64,000 nucleotides of DNA from Streptomyces sp. CBMA29 (GTDB taxonomy: Bacteria > Actinomycetota > Actinomycetes > Streptomycetales > Streptomycetaceae), in assembly GCF_014596445.1 (NCBI RefSeq), contig NZ_MECL01000198.1, forward strand, positions 1 through 64,000, read 5' to 3'. The notes below the pieces were generated by a model. The model did not search any database, had not been told where the DNA came from, and worked only from the letters and a program-made list of their open reading frames with translations. The translations under genes were made by a program, and so were the position numbers. Below, piece after piece: positions 52,870-61,547 of this stretch (position 1 is the first letter of the stretch; each line of letters begins with the position of its first letter).

Positions 52870-52883
52870 TTTCACATGGCTAA
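52870..52883 (-). promoter_or_regulatory. Island operator site upstream of livH (best match)
   Basis: On the minus strand it reads TTAGCCATGTGAAA, identical to the consensus. It lies 41 nt upstream of the livH start codon. Confidence 0.65.
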
Positions 52884-52972
52884 CTGGTATGAGACTGAGG
52901 TCGCGGATCACCCCTGTCAAGGGGTCGTCGGAAACCTTCCGCGTCGGCCGCGGTCGGCACTGCCGGATTTAC

Positions 52973-52987
52973 TTAGCATGATGTAAC
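52973..52987 (+). promoter_or_regulatory. Island operator-like site upstream of the VOC gene
   Basis: TTAGCATGATGTAAC fits the motif with one inserted base. It lies 32 nt upstream of the VOC start codon at 53020. Confidence 0.5.
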
Positions 52988-53019
52988 GTTCGTCGCCCGA
53001 CCACAGAGAGGGGCCTTTC

Positions 53020-53529
53020 ATGAGCACCGAGCCGCTGCTCCGGCTCTACCACACCGGCATGATCGTGGACAGCCTCGACAAGGCGATGGCGGCCATGGGC
53101 GACGCCCTGCGCCTGGACTGGGCACCGCCGCTGACCTCGACGGTTCCGCTGGAGTGCCCCGACGGCGTCGTCGGGCGCGAGGTCCGCTTCACCTACTCGC
53201 TCCAGGGCCCGCACTTCATCGAACTGCTGGAGCAGATCGACCCGGCGCCGTACCTCAACGTGACGGGCGGGCGCAGGGTCCACCACCTCGGCTACTACAC
53301 CGACGACCTGCGCGCGGCGGCGGCGGCGCTGGAGGCCAGGGGATACCGGCGCGAGCTGAACGGCGTCGCCGAGGACGGCGGCATCGGCCGCGCCACCTTC
53401 CACTACAACCCCGAGTCCCCCGGCATGTGGATCGAGTTGGTCTCGCACGAGGTGGCCGAGCAGATCGACGGCTGGATCGCCGAGGCCGCCGCCGCCAAGA
53501 ACATCCCGTACGTCTCCCCGTTCGCATGA
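53020..53529 (+). CDS. VOC-superfamily (glyoxalase-like) protein
   Basis: 169 aa with two betaalphabetabetabeta modules. LRLYHTGMIVDSLDKAM supplies the first His, HFIELLEQ a Glu, RVHHLGYYTDDL the second His and GMWIELV the second Glu, so a metal site (His/Glu/His/Glu) is likely. Relatives include methylmalonyl-CoA epimerase, glyoxalase I and ring-cleavage dioxygenases; the size fits the first two. It heads a plus-strand trio and overlaps the CoA-transferase gene by ATGA, so an acyl-CoA substrate is plausible. Confidence 0.87.
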   Translation: MSTEPLLRLYHTGMIVDSLDKAMAAMGDALRLDWAPPLTSTVPLECPDGVVGREVRFTYSLQGPHFIELLEQIDPAPYLNVTGGRRVHHLGYYTDDLRAAAAALEARGYRRELNGVAEDGGIGRATFHYNPESPGMWIELVSHEVAEQIDGWIAEAAAAKNIPYVSPFA

Positions 53530-54764
53530 GCGGGCCGCTGACCGGACTCCACGTCCTCGACCTGTCGACGTACGTCGCGGGCCCCTCGGCGACGATGACG
53601 CTCGCCCAACTCGGCGCGGACGTCGTACGGGTGGACCCAGTCGGCGGCGCCACGGACACCCGGCGGCTGCCGCGCGGCGCGGACGGCACCAGCCTGTACT
53701 GGGCAGGACTGAACAAGGGCAAGCGCTCGGTCGAGGTCGATCTGCGGTCGGAGTCCGGGCGCGACGTGGTCCGCTCACTGCTGGCCGCCCCCGGCGGCGG
53801 CCACGGGCTGCTGGTCACCAACGCGGTCGGCCAGTCGTGGCTCGACTACGAGGAACTGCGCCGCGTCAGGCCCGATGTCATCGTCGCCCATATCGGGGGC
53901 CGCGGCGACGGGCGGCCGGCCGTCGACTACACGATCAACTCCGAGGTGGGCCTGCCCTGGCTCACCGGGCCGGTGGACTCCTCGCTCCCGGTCAACCACG
54001 TCCTGCCCGCCTGGGACCTGCTCACCGGTCTGCACGTGGCGCTGGCCCTGCTGGCGGCGCACACCGAACGCGCCGCCACCGGCCGCGGCCGGCTCGTCGA
54101 GGTCGGCCTCGCCGACGTGGCCGCCGCGACCATGGCCCACCTCGGCTTCGTCGCCGACGCGGTGGTGAACGGCGCGGGGCGGCTGCGCGACGGCAACTAC
54201 CTCTACGGCAGCTACGGTTGCGACTTCGCGACCGGCGACGGCCGCCGGGTGATGGTCGTCGCCCTGACCGCCAGGCACTGGGACAAGCTCGTCGCACTGA
54301 CCGGCACACGTACCGTCCTCGACAGCCTTCAGCGCACGCTCGGCGCGGACTTCGGCGACGAGGCGGCGCGGTACGAGCACCGGGACCTGATCTCGGCGAT
54401 CCTCGCGCCGTGGTTCTCCGCGCACACCCACGCCGAGGCCGTGGCCGCGCTCGACGCCGGGCACGTCCTGTGGGGCGACTACCGGACCGTCGGCGAATTC
54501 GTCCGCGATCCGCTCGTGACCGCCAACAGCCTGTTCCACCAGGTGGATCAGCCGGGCGTCGGCTCCTTCCCCGTACCGGGTCCGGTCACGCGGTCGGCCG
54601 GGTGGGGGCAGGACACACCCGCCCCCGCGCCCCGGCTCGGCGCCGACAACGACGCGGTCCTGCGCGAGTGGTCGCGGACGCCTGCCGAAAACCCGACCGC
54701 CGAAGACCCGACCGCCGAAGACCCGACCGCCGAAGACCCGCGAGCCGAAAGCCGCCCGATATGA
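53526..54764 (+). CDS. CaiB/BaiF family III CoA-transferase
   Basis: 412 aa with GLHVLDLSTYVAGPSAT, QLGADVVRVD, LNKGKRSVEVDLR and VDYTINSEVG holding the candidate catalytic Asp. A shortened loop replaces the usual VVVENFRPG (LLVTNAVG). A C-terminal run of PTAED repeats, from 15-bp DNA repeats, follows residue 390. It lies between the VOC and EthD-like genes with ATGA overlaps on both sides. Acceptor acid unknown. Confidence 0.9.
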   Translation: MSGPLTGLHVLDLSTYVAGPSATMTLAQLGADVVRVDPVGGATDTRRLPRGADGTSLYWAGLNKGKRSVEVDLRSESGRDVVRSLLAAPGGGHGLLVTNAVGQSWLDYEELRRVRPDVIVAHIGGRGDGRPAVDYTINSEVGLPWLTGPVDSSLPVNHVLPAWDLLTGLHVALALLAAHTERAATGRGRLVEVGLADVAAATMAHLGFVADAVVNGAGRLRDGNYLYGSYGCDFATGDGRRVMVVALTARHWDKLVALTGTRTVLDSLQRTLGADFGDEAARYEHRDLISAILAPWFSAHTHAEAVAALDAGHVLWGDYRTVGEFVRDPLVTANSLFHQVDQPGVGSFPVPGPVTRSAGWGQDTPAPAPRLGADNDAVLREWSRTPAENPTAEDPTAEDPTAEDPRAESRPI

Positions 54765-55549
54765 GCACCGACCGGCTCTTCCTCACCTTCACGCACCTCA
54801 GCGACGCCGCCCGGCACGCCGAGTACAACGCGTGGCACCAGCTCGACCACCTGCCGGAGAACGCGCTGCTCCCCGGCGTCGCCTGGGGGGACCGCTGGGT
54901 CCGCACCCCGCGGTGCGCGGCGGCCGGTCATGTCGGCGACGGCGCCTACGCACCCGTCCAGTACGCGGTCGCCTACGGGTTCCGCGCCCCGCTGGAGTCC
55001 GCGCTGCGGGAGTGGACCGACCTCAACCAGCGCGCGCTGTGGTGGGGCCGGCGCCCCGAACTGACCTGGACCGAACGACGGCCGGTCGGCTTCTTCCACC
55101 CGGTCAAGCAGTACGCGGCCCCGCGCGTCCTCGTCGCGGCGGCGGCGCTCCCGCACCGCCCGCACCGGGGCGTTCACCTCACGCTGTCCAGGACGGCCGC
55201 TCCCACCGAGCCCGCGGGCGCCGCCCGTTTCGCCGCGCTGGACCGGGAGTCGATCCCGGCGGTGCTCGCGGTGCCCGGCGTCGCGGGCGCGGCGACGTAC
55301 CGGTTCGCCGAGAGCGCGGGCGGGTTCGGGTCACCGGCCGGGAGCGCCGACGACGGCCTGACGGTGCGCGTGCTGTATCTCGACGGCGACGTCCTGGAGA
55401 CAAGCGCCCGGGTCGAGGACGCGCGGCCCGACTGGATCGGGCGGAGCAGCGCGCCCGGCGACGCGGAGCACGTCCTGCTGAGCACCCCGATGCTGTCAAT
55501 CCGCCCGTGGGAGTGGGACTGGTTCGACGGCGGCCGGCCGCGGCCGTGA
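54761..55549 (+). CDS. EthD-like dimeric alpha/beta-barrel protein
   Basis: A 262-aa protein. NAWHQLDHLPENALLPGVAWGDRWV matches the conserved His-rich start of EthD-type ferredoxin-like barrels, and a second, weaker barrel-like half follows after about 130. EthD is needed for P450-dependent ether degradation in Rhodococcus by an unknown role. The gene ends inside the 3' end of the opposing MFS gene (54-nt overlap). No catalytic residues can be named. Confidence 0.65.
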   Translation: MSTDRLFLTFTHLSDAARHAEYNAWHQLDHLPENALLPGVAWGDRWVRTPRCAAAGHVGDGAYAPVQYAVAYGFRAPLESALREWTDLNQRALWWGRRPELTWTERRPVGFFHPVKQYAAPRVLVAAAALPHRPHRGVHLTLSRTAAPTEPAGAARFAALDRESIPAVLAVPGVAGAATYRFAESAGGFGSPAGSADDGLTVRVLYLDGDVLETSARVEDARPDWIGRSSAPGDAEHVLLSTPMLSIRPWEWDWFDGGRPRP

Positions 55550-57022
55550 CCCGCGCGCGCGGCGGCTCGGCACACAGCAACTGACCACGACCGAGGCCGC
55601 GCAGGTGGCGGCGCAGGCGAGCGCGGCCCAGGTCAGCCCGGTCGTCGTCGCCTCACCCGCCGGTCCGTGGGCCGCGCCGATCAGCGCCGCGGTGACCGCG
55701 CTGCCCACCGCCCCGCCGACCGCCCGCAGCAGGATGTTGACGCTGGTGGCGCTGCCGGTCTCGCCCGGTTCGACCGAGTCGACGATGAGGCCGGGCAGTG
55801 TCCCGAAGGTCGCCCCCGCTCCCCAGGACGTCAGGACGACCGCCGCCACCAGCAGCGCCAGATGCCCGTCGACCTCGATCAGCATCAGCGGCCCGAGCGC
55901 GCCGACGACGCCTCCCGACGCCAGTGCGACCCGTCGGCCCCTGGCCCGCGCCAGCGCCGTCGCGGTGCGGCTGCTCAGGTAGTTGCACAGCGCGATGGGG
56001 ACCATCACCACACCGATCGCGCTGAGGCTGAGCCCCACGCCGTACCGGGTGTCGCGGGAGGCGAGACCGATCCGGGTGATGAGGACGGGGGTGTTGTACA
56101 GGCTCACGCCCATCAGCAGGCCGGTGAGGTGCGCCGCGAGCACGTCGCGCCGGGCGAAGAGCCGCAGTTGCACCAAGGGGTGGGCGGCGCGCAGTTCGAG
56201 CCGGATCCACCACAGCGACAGGCCGAGGGCGGCACCTCCGAGGAGGAGCACCCCGGCGCTCGTCCAGCCCCAGGAGTTGCCCTGGCTGACGGCCAGCAGC
56301 GCGCACGCCGTGGCGGCGATCAGGACCACCGCGCCCGGCACGTCCAGCGGCGCGTCGCGGCCCACCGGCGCCGTTCGCGGCAGACCGACGGCCACCGCGA
56401 GCGTGACGAGCAGCGCGAGCAGCGTGGCGCCGCCGTAGGCCGCCCGCAGGCCGAAGTGGTCGGCCACGAAGGTCGTGAGCGGGTAGGCCGCCCCGGCGCC
56501 GAGCGCCGTGGTGATCGACAGCAGCGCGACCAGCCGGGCCGTCGCGGGACCGCGGTACAGGTCGCGGGCGCACGCGATGGTCATCGCCACCAGCGCCACC
56601 GCGATGCCCTGGAGCGCGCGACCCGCCAGGAAGACCCCGAAGTGGGTCCCGGCGGCGGAGACCGCGCATCCGAGGGTGACCAGCGCGCACACCACGACCA
56701 TCGCGGGTCTTCGCCGCCGCCCGTCGGCGAGCCGGCCGAGCAGCGGGGTGAGGGTGGCGCCGACGAGCAGGGTGATCGTGTACGACCACTGGGACGCCTC
56801 GGTGCCGACGCCGAAGGTCTGCTGGACCTGCGGCACGAGCGGGGCGCCGAGGGTGACGACCGCCGCCGAGACCAGGGCGGCGGACACCAGGAGCGCCGAC
56901 AGGGCGCGCCCGCTCGCCCCCGGACCCGGACCCAGATCCAGACCCGGCCCCGCCCCCGGCGGCCGGTCGTTCAGAGGGTCACCGTCAGCCGGTCCACCGA
57001 CCGCATCTTCAGGCCCGACCAC
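55496..57022 (-). CDS. Major facilitator superfamily transporter (14-TM DHA2-like)
   Basis: A 508-aa membrane protein with about 14 hydrophobic segments. LGRLADGRRRRPAM is the MFS loop 2-3 motif and SSVEPGETGSA-like sequence lies near segment 11. It resembles DHA2 drug/H+ antiporters, so export of a toxic intermediate or uptake of substrate are both possible. The start is uncertain: the GTG at 57022 overlaps the P450 gene by 52 nt and has no ribosome site; a GTG near 56890 is an alternative. It is the last gene of the SDR-P450 unit. Confidence 0.85.
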   Translation of the reverse strand: MVGPEDAVGGPADGDPLNDRPPGAGPGLDLGPGPGASGRALSALLVSAALVSAAVVTLGAPLVPQVQQTFGVGTEASQWSYTITLLVGATLTPLLGRLADGRRRRPAMVVVCALVTLGCAVSAAGTHFGVFLAGRALQGIAVALVAMTIACARDLYRGPATARLVALLSITTALGAGAAYPLTTFVADHFGLRAAYGGATLLALLVTLAVAVGLPRTAPVGRDAPLDVPGAVVLIAATACALLAVSQGNSWGWTSAGVLLLGGAALGLSLWWIRLELRAAHPLVQLRLFARRDVLAAHLTGLLMGVSLYNTPVLITRIGLASRDTRYGVGLSLSAIGVVMVPIALCNYLSSRTATALARARGRRVALASGGVVGALGPLMLIEVDGHLALLVAAVVLTSWGAGATFGTLPGLIVDSVEPGETGSATSVNILLRAVGGAVGSAVTAALIGAAHGPAGEATTTGLTWAALACAATCAASVVVSCCVPSRRARGSRPRPAAVEPVPLPRAD

Positions 57023-58215
57023 GCGGGCTCGAACCCGTCGGCCAGGCGCATGCCGGGGAACCGGTCGAGCAGGACGTTGGAGGCCATCTCCAGCTCGGAC
57101 TTGGCGAGCATCGCGCCGAGGCAGAAGTGCCGCCCGGAGCCGAAGGCGAACGTGTCACCGGCCGCGGTGAAGGTCTTGGTGTGGTCGAGGTCGGGCCGGT
57201 GGAAGTCGAAGGTGTCCGGATCGGAGAACCGGTCCTCGTCGCGGTTGGCCGAGGCCATGAGCAGCATCACCAGGGTGCCCGCGGGCAGCAGGGTGCCCTT
57301 GACCTCGACGTCCTGGGCGATCTTGCGGCCGTTCATCTGGGACGGCGGGCTGATCCGCAGGGTCTCGCTGATCGCGGGGATGACCTGCGAGCGGTCGTCC
57401 CGTACCTCCTCGAACAGCGTCCGCTCGCGCAGCAGATAGGCGAACATACTGGCCAGCGCCTTGCCCGTGGTCTCGGACCCGGCGTTGAGCAACTGCGTGA
57501 CGTGGGTGAGGATCTCCAGGTCGTCCAGGCGCTCACCGTCGATCTCGGCGGTGATCAGCCCGGAGACGAGGTCGTCGCCGAGGTTCGAACGGCGGTCCTC
57601 GACCACGGGGGCGAGGTACTCCCACAGTTCCCTGGTGGCCCGGCGGCCGAGTTCGTCGATCTCCGGATCGCGGGCGAGGTTGCCGAGGAAGGCCACGTGC
57701 CTGCTGTACCAGTCGAAGAACCGGTCGTAGTCGCTGTGCGGCAGCCCGAGCATGTCGGTGATCACGTAGACCGGCAGGTAGTAGCCGAAGTCGGCCAGCA
57801 GGTCGACGGTGTCGCCCGGCTGGAAGCCGCGGGTGATGTGCGCGGACGCCGACGCGACGGAGCGGTCCAGGATCGTCGCGACATTGCGCGCGATGACCGG
57901 CGCCCACTTCTCCAGGCCCTTGCCGCGGAAGTACGGCGTGACCAGGGCCTTCTTGCGGCTGTGTTCGGCGCCGTCCATCTGGAGCATCGAGCGGCCGAAG
58001 ACGGGCTGGAGGCTGACCTCGTAGTTCTGGGTGGAGAACAGCGGGTTGCGGTAGGCGGCTCCGACGTCGGCGTGCTTGCTGATCAGGTAGCCGCGGTAGC
58101 CGTCGTCCCAGTGCACGGGGGCCTCGGCCCGCAGCCGCCGGTAGAAGGCGTCGGGGTCGGCCGCGACCTCGGAGGAGAGGAATCCGGGCAGCGTCCCTGC
58201 GGTGGTGTCGGTCAT
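56971..58215 (-). CDS. Cytochrome P450
   Basis: 414 aa with I-helix LLNAGSETTGKAL, ExxR as SETLR and heme loop FAFGSGRHFCLGAML containing the Cys ligand. Its ATG shares one base with the SDR stop codon (TGATG), so the two proteins are coupled: the SDR may oxidise the alcohol that the P450 forms. It would take electrons from the ferredoxins encoded at 37330 or 27244. Substrate unknown. Confidence 0.93.
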   Translation of the reverse strand: MTDTTAGTLPGFLSSEVAADPDAFYRRLRAEAPVHWDDGYRGYLISKHADVGAAYRNPLFSTQNYEVSLQPVFGRSMLQMDGAEHSRKKALVTPYFRGKGLEKWAPVIARNVATILDRSVASASAHITRGFQPGDTVDLLADFGYYLPVYVITDMLGLPHSDYDRFFDWYSRHVAFLGNLARDPEIDELGRRATRELWEYLAPVVEDRRSNLGDDLVSGLITAEIDGERLDDLEILTHVTQLLNAGSETTGKALASMFAYLLRERTLFEEVRDDRSQVIPAISETLRISPPSQMNGRKIAQDVEVKGTLLPAGTLVMLLMASANRDEDRFSDPDTFDFHRPDLDHTKTFTAAGDTFAFGSGRHFCLGAMLAKSELEMASNVLLDRFPGMRLADGFEPAWSGLKMRSVDRLTVTL

Positions 58216-59051
58216 CACGACGTCGCCTCCTGCGCGATCTCGTCGAGTCGGTATCCGGGTGTGCCCCCCGTGAGCGGCATGACGGTCAGCGACAGGCCGC
58301 CGTCGACGGGCAGGTCCACGCCGGTGACATGCCCGGCGCGCGGACCCGCGAGGTAGAGCACGGCCTCGGCGATGTCCTCGGCCCGCGCGATCTTCCGCAT
58401 GGGGGAGACCGCTTCGCGGTAGCGCCGGTTCGCCGCGGCGGCCTTGTCCTCCGCGTCGCCGAACGACCTGCGGGTGAGGCCGGTGTCCGTCGGGCCGGGC
58501 GAGACGCAGTTGGCCCGGATCCCGTACCGGCCCCATTCCACCGCCATCTGCTGGACCATCATCTTCAGCGCCGCCTTGCTCGCGCTGTACATGCCGAGCG
58601 GCGGTGTCGGATGGGTCGCGGAGATCGACGCCGTGGCGACGATCGCACCGCGCGACTCGCGCAGGGCGGGGAACGCCGCCCGCGCCAGCAGGAAGGTCGC
58701 ACGGGTGTTGACGTCGAACGTGCGCTGAAAGGTCTCCAGGCTGAGGTCTTCGAGCGGGTCGGCCAAGCTGATCCCGGCGTTGCTCACGAGGGCGTCGAGG
58801 CCGCCGAAGGCGGAGACGGCCTCTTCCACCGCCTTGCCGACCGCCGCCGGATCGCTCAGGTCGACGGCCAGCGGCAGGCATACGGCGCCGGTCCCCCGGA
58901 GTTCGGCCGCGACCGCCTCGATGGCCCCGGCGTCGCGGTCGAGCAGCGCGAGACGCGCCTGCCCGGCTCCTTCGCTCTCGGCCGCGCGCGCGGCCAGGGT
59001 CGCCACCGCACGTCCGATCCCACTGCCCGCGCCCGTGATGAGGTAGCGCAC
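58215..59051 (-). CDS. Short-chain dehydrogenase/reductase
   Basis: 278 aa with TGAGSGIG near the N-terminus, SNAG, then the Ser and YSASK catalytic set, and PGPTDTGL. Classical SDR oxidising a secondary alcohol with NAD(P). The start was chosen at GTG 59051 because GGGAGG lies five bases before it and the protein then begins MRYLITGAG; the ATG at 59072 abuts the operator-like site and has no ribosome site. First gene of the SDR-P450-MFS unit. Confidence 0.9.
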   Translation of the reverse strand: MRYLITGAGSGIGRAVATLAARAAESEGAGQARLALLDRDAGAIEAVAAELRGTGAVCLPLAVDLSDPAAVGKAVEEAVSAFGGLDALVSNAGISLADPLEDLSLETFQRTFDVNTRATFLLARAAFPALRESRGAIVATASISATHPTPPLGMYSASKAALKMMVQQMAVEWGRYGIRANCVSPGPTDTGLTRRSFGDAEDKAAAANRRYREAVSPMRKIARAEDIAEAVLYLAGPRAGHVTGVDLPVDGGLSLTVMPLTGGTPGYRLDEIAQEATS

Positions 59052-59072
59052 CGGAACCTCCCGATCATTCAT

Positions 59073-59086
59073 TTAGCGATGTGAAA
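59073..59086 (+). promoter_or_regulatory. Island operator site upstream of the SDR-P450 unit
   Basis: TTAGCGATGTGAAA matches 13 of 14 bases and lies 21 nt upstream of the chosen GTG start of the SDR gene. Confidence 0.65.
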
Positions 59087-59151
59087 TAACACGATAGAAG
59101 TGCTGCCCGCCACCGTCAAGGCACGGGATCGGTCGCCGTCACGGCATCTGA

Positions 59152-60423
59152 TCAGCCCAGCAGTCGGACCGGCATGGCCAGCGGCGTACGCAGCGAACGG
59201 CCGCCCCAGCGCAGGTCGGCCTCGACCGGTCGCGCGCCGGGGAACCTGCGCGCGATCGTGCCGAACAGCGCCGTCGCCTCCATCCGCGCCAGACCGGCCC
59301 CCAGGCAGAAGTGCGGCCCGAGGCCGAGCGAGACGTGCGCGCGGCTGTCGGAGCGCGCGATGTCCAGCTCGTCCGGCCGCGCGAAGACCGCGGGGTCCCG
59401 GTTGGCCGCGGCGAGCACGCCGATGACGGTGTCGCCCGCCTCGACCGCGACGCCGTCGATCTCCCGCCCCTCCTTCGCGACGTACGGCAGGAAGTGCGCG
59501 GGCGTGACGAAGCGCAGCAGCTCCTCCACCGCCGCCGGGACCCGCTCGGGCTCCGCGACGAGCAGGTCCCACTGGTCCGGGTGGCGGAGCAGTTCGAGCA
59601 GCCCGATGGCCAGCAGATTGCTGGTCGTCTCGTGTCCCGCGAAGATCATCAGCGCCATCATGGCCATCGCCTCCTCGTGGGAGACCGCGCCGCTGTTCTC
59701 CGAGTCCAGCAGCGCGGCCACGAGGCCGGTCTCGGAGCCGCTGGCCCGCTGGCGCGCCACGAGCACGTCGATGTACGTCATCAGGTGCCGGTACGCCTCG
59801 TCGGCCTCGACCGCCGCCTTCTCGGAGTCGGCGTTGAACTTGTTCTCGGCGATCTTCTGGGCCCACGAGTGGACCATGTCGAGGTCGTCGATCGGGATGC
59901 CCAGGAGGTCGCCGAGCACCTGGAGGGGCAGGGAGTACGCGAACTTCTTGAAGTCGGCCTCCCCGCCGCCCGCCGCCAGCGCGGTCAGATTGCGGTCGAC
60001 CCGTTCGCTGACCCTGTCCTGCATCTCGCGGGCCAGATTGCGCGCCGAGAACGGCGGCTGGACCGCCCGCCGCACCCGCGGGTGGTCCGGCGGATCCATC
60101 CGCACCAACTGGTGGAACTCCTGGTCGAGGACCCGGCCGAAGGCGGCGCTGCCGTGCGGGCCGAACTCCCGCTTCGCGCGCTCGTAGCGCGCGGAGGTCT
60201 TCGTGCCCTGACGGCTGTAGAGGATGTTGTTGTCCCCGAGCAGTTGGTGCACGTGCTCGTGCCGGCTCAGGATCACCACGTCGCCCTGCTTCCAGACGGG
60301 GATCTCCTCGCGGAGCCTGTTCCAGGTGGGGTACGGGTCCGCGAGTCTGCCGCCGTCCCCGGCCAACAGGGCGCGTACGTCGTCCCGCAGGGCCTCCGTA
60401 CCCGCGCTCGTACCGCTGCTCAT
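59152..60423 (-). CDS. Cytochrome P450
   Basis: 423 aa with I-helix MIFAGHETTSNL, ExxR as EELLR and heme loop SLGLGPHFCLGAGLAR. The Phe usually seven residues before the Cys ligand is Leu here, a variation also known in some actinomycete P450s. It lies 31 nt after the quinone-oxidoreductase-like gene in the same unit. It is the fourth P450 of the window and the second within 3.5 kb, pointing to successive hydroxylations. Confidence 0.92.
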   Translation of the reverse strand: MSSGTSAGTEALRDDVRALLAGDGGRLADPYPTWNRLREEIPVWKQGDVVILSRHEHVHQLLGDNNILYSRQGTKTSARYERAKREFGPHGSAAFGRVLDQEFHQLVRMDPPDHPRVRRAVQPPFSARNLAREMQDRVSERVDRNLTALAAGGGEADFKKFAYSLPLQVLGDLLGIPIDDLDMVHSWAQKIAENKFNADSEKAAVEADEAYRHLMTYIDVLVARQRASGSETGLVAALLDSENSGAVSHEEAMAMMALMIFAGHETTSNLLAIGLLELLRHPDQWDLLVAEPERVPAAVEELLRFVTPAHFLPYVAKEGREIDGVAVEAGDTVIGVLAAANRDPAVFARPDELDIARSDSRAHVSLGLGPHFCLGAGLARMEATALFGTIARRFPGARPVEADLRWGGRSLRTPLAMPVRLLG

Positions 60424-60454
60424 GCCCGTACCTCCGCTCGTTCCGGCACCGCTC

Positions 60455-61447
60455 TCACTCCCGCACCGCTACGACGAGCTTGCCGACGACGTGGCCGGTG
60501 AGCAGGTCGGCGAAGGCCGGGCCCGCGGCGGCCAGGCCCGGCGCCAGGTGGATCTCCTGGTCGAGGGCTCCCGAGGCGATCATGTCCGCGAGCGCCCGGC
60601 GCGCGTCGGCGTTCTCGGCGGCGAAGTCGGCCGCACGGAAACCCTGGACGGTCAGTGAACGGGTCACCAGCCGGAACCAGTTGTCCAGCGGCAGCGGCGG
60701 GACCACCGCCTCGCCGATGCCGGACATCTGCCCGCACAGGGCGACGCGGCCGAGCGGTCGCAGCCGCTCGACCAGCCGCGCGGACGTCTCGCCCCACACG
60801 TTGTCGAAGACCGCGTGCAGCCCTTCGGGCGCCCAGCGGTCGACCTCGGCGGCCCAGTCCGCGGCCCGGCGGTCGACGGCGTTGATGCCGAGCCGCTTGA
60901 GGCCGTGCGCCTTGTCGGGGCCGCCCACGACGCCGAGGACGTCGGCGCCGCTCGCGGCAATGAGCTGCGCGGCGACCTGGCCCACTCCCCCGAAGGCGCC
61001 GGTCACGACGATCTTCTCGCCCTGGAGCGGGCGGAGCACCCGCCGTACCCCGAAGTAGGCGGTCAGACCGGTCAGGCCGAGCAGTCCGACCGCGTGATGG
61101 AGGGCCACGCCGTCCGGAGCGTCGTACCGTTCGGCGCTCGCGGCCGGGACGCAGACCGTGGTGGCCCAGGCGCCCGGCGCGGTCACCGTGTCCCCGACGG
61201 CGAACGCGTCGCTCCGGGACTGCACGACGGTGCCGACGACTCCGGCGGGCGGCACGAAACCGGCGCCCTCCGACCGGAGCCGGATGCGCTGCGAGGGATC
61301 GAGGGAGGCGTACCGGACCTCGACGACGATCTCGCCGCCGGCCGCCGGGGGCAGTTCCCGTTCGGCCACCTCGAACGAACCGGCGGTGAGGGGTTCCGCG
61401 CCGTCGTGGGTGAGGCGGGCTTCGTGTGTGGTGACCGACCCTGCCAT
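60455..61447 (-). CDS. Zinc-independent medium-chain dehydrogenase/reductase (leukotriene B4 dehydrogenase-like)
   Basis: 330 aa. YASLDPSQRIRL near 50 and VVTGAFGGVGQVAAQL near 150 (NADPH-binding) match the prostaglandin/leukotriene reductase and quinone oxidoreductase groups; the structural and catalytic zinc ligands of alcohol dehydrogenases are absent. Such enzymes reduce enone C=C bonds with NADPH. Start ATG 61447 follows AAAGGGG. It heads a two-gene unit with the P450 and has an operator-like site 28 nt upstream. Confidence 0.88.
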   Translation of the reverse strand: MAGSVTTHEARLTHDGAEPLTAGSFEVAERELPPAAGGEIVVEVRYASLDPSQRIRLRSEGAGFVPPAGVVGTVVQSRSDAFAVGDTVTAPGAWATTVCVPAASAERYDAPDGVALHHAVGLLGLTGLTAYFGVRRVLRPLQGEKIVVTGAFGGVGQVAAQLIAASGADVLGVVGGPDKAHGLKRLGINAVDRRAADWAAEVDRWAPEGLHAVFDNVWGETSARLVERLRPLGRVALCGQMSGIGEAVVPPLPLDNWFRLVTRSLTVQGFRAADFAAENADARRALADMIASGALDQEIHLAPGLAAAGPAFADLLTGHVVGKLVVAVRE

Positions 61448-61474
61448 GGGGCCCCTTTCGGATTGCGCAATAAA

Positions 61475-61487
61475 TTAGCATGGTTAA
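61475..61487. promoter_or_regulatory. Island operator-like site upstream of the MDR-P450 unit
   Basis: TTAGCATGGTTAA; on the other strand TTAACCATGCTAA, an almost perfect palindrome that matches the first nine motif bases at eight positions. It suggests that the regulator recognises TTAACCATG-type half sites. Confidence 0.6.
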
Positions 61488-61547
61488 CGGATCGTTGACA
61501 GAATCCGCCGGCTCGTCCGTCGGGTCATCGGCCGGCTCGTCCGTCGG

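Noticed and set aside
55496-55549. Frameshift or pseudogene at the overlap of the EthD-like and MFS genes
   Set aside because: Both frames remain open with normal C-termini; a 54-nt convergent overlap is unusual but possible in dense GC-rich genomes.
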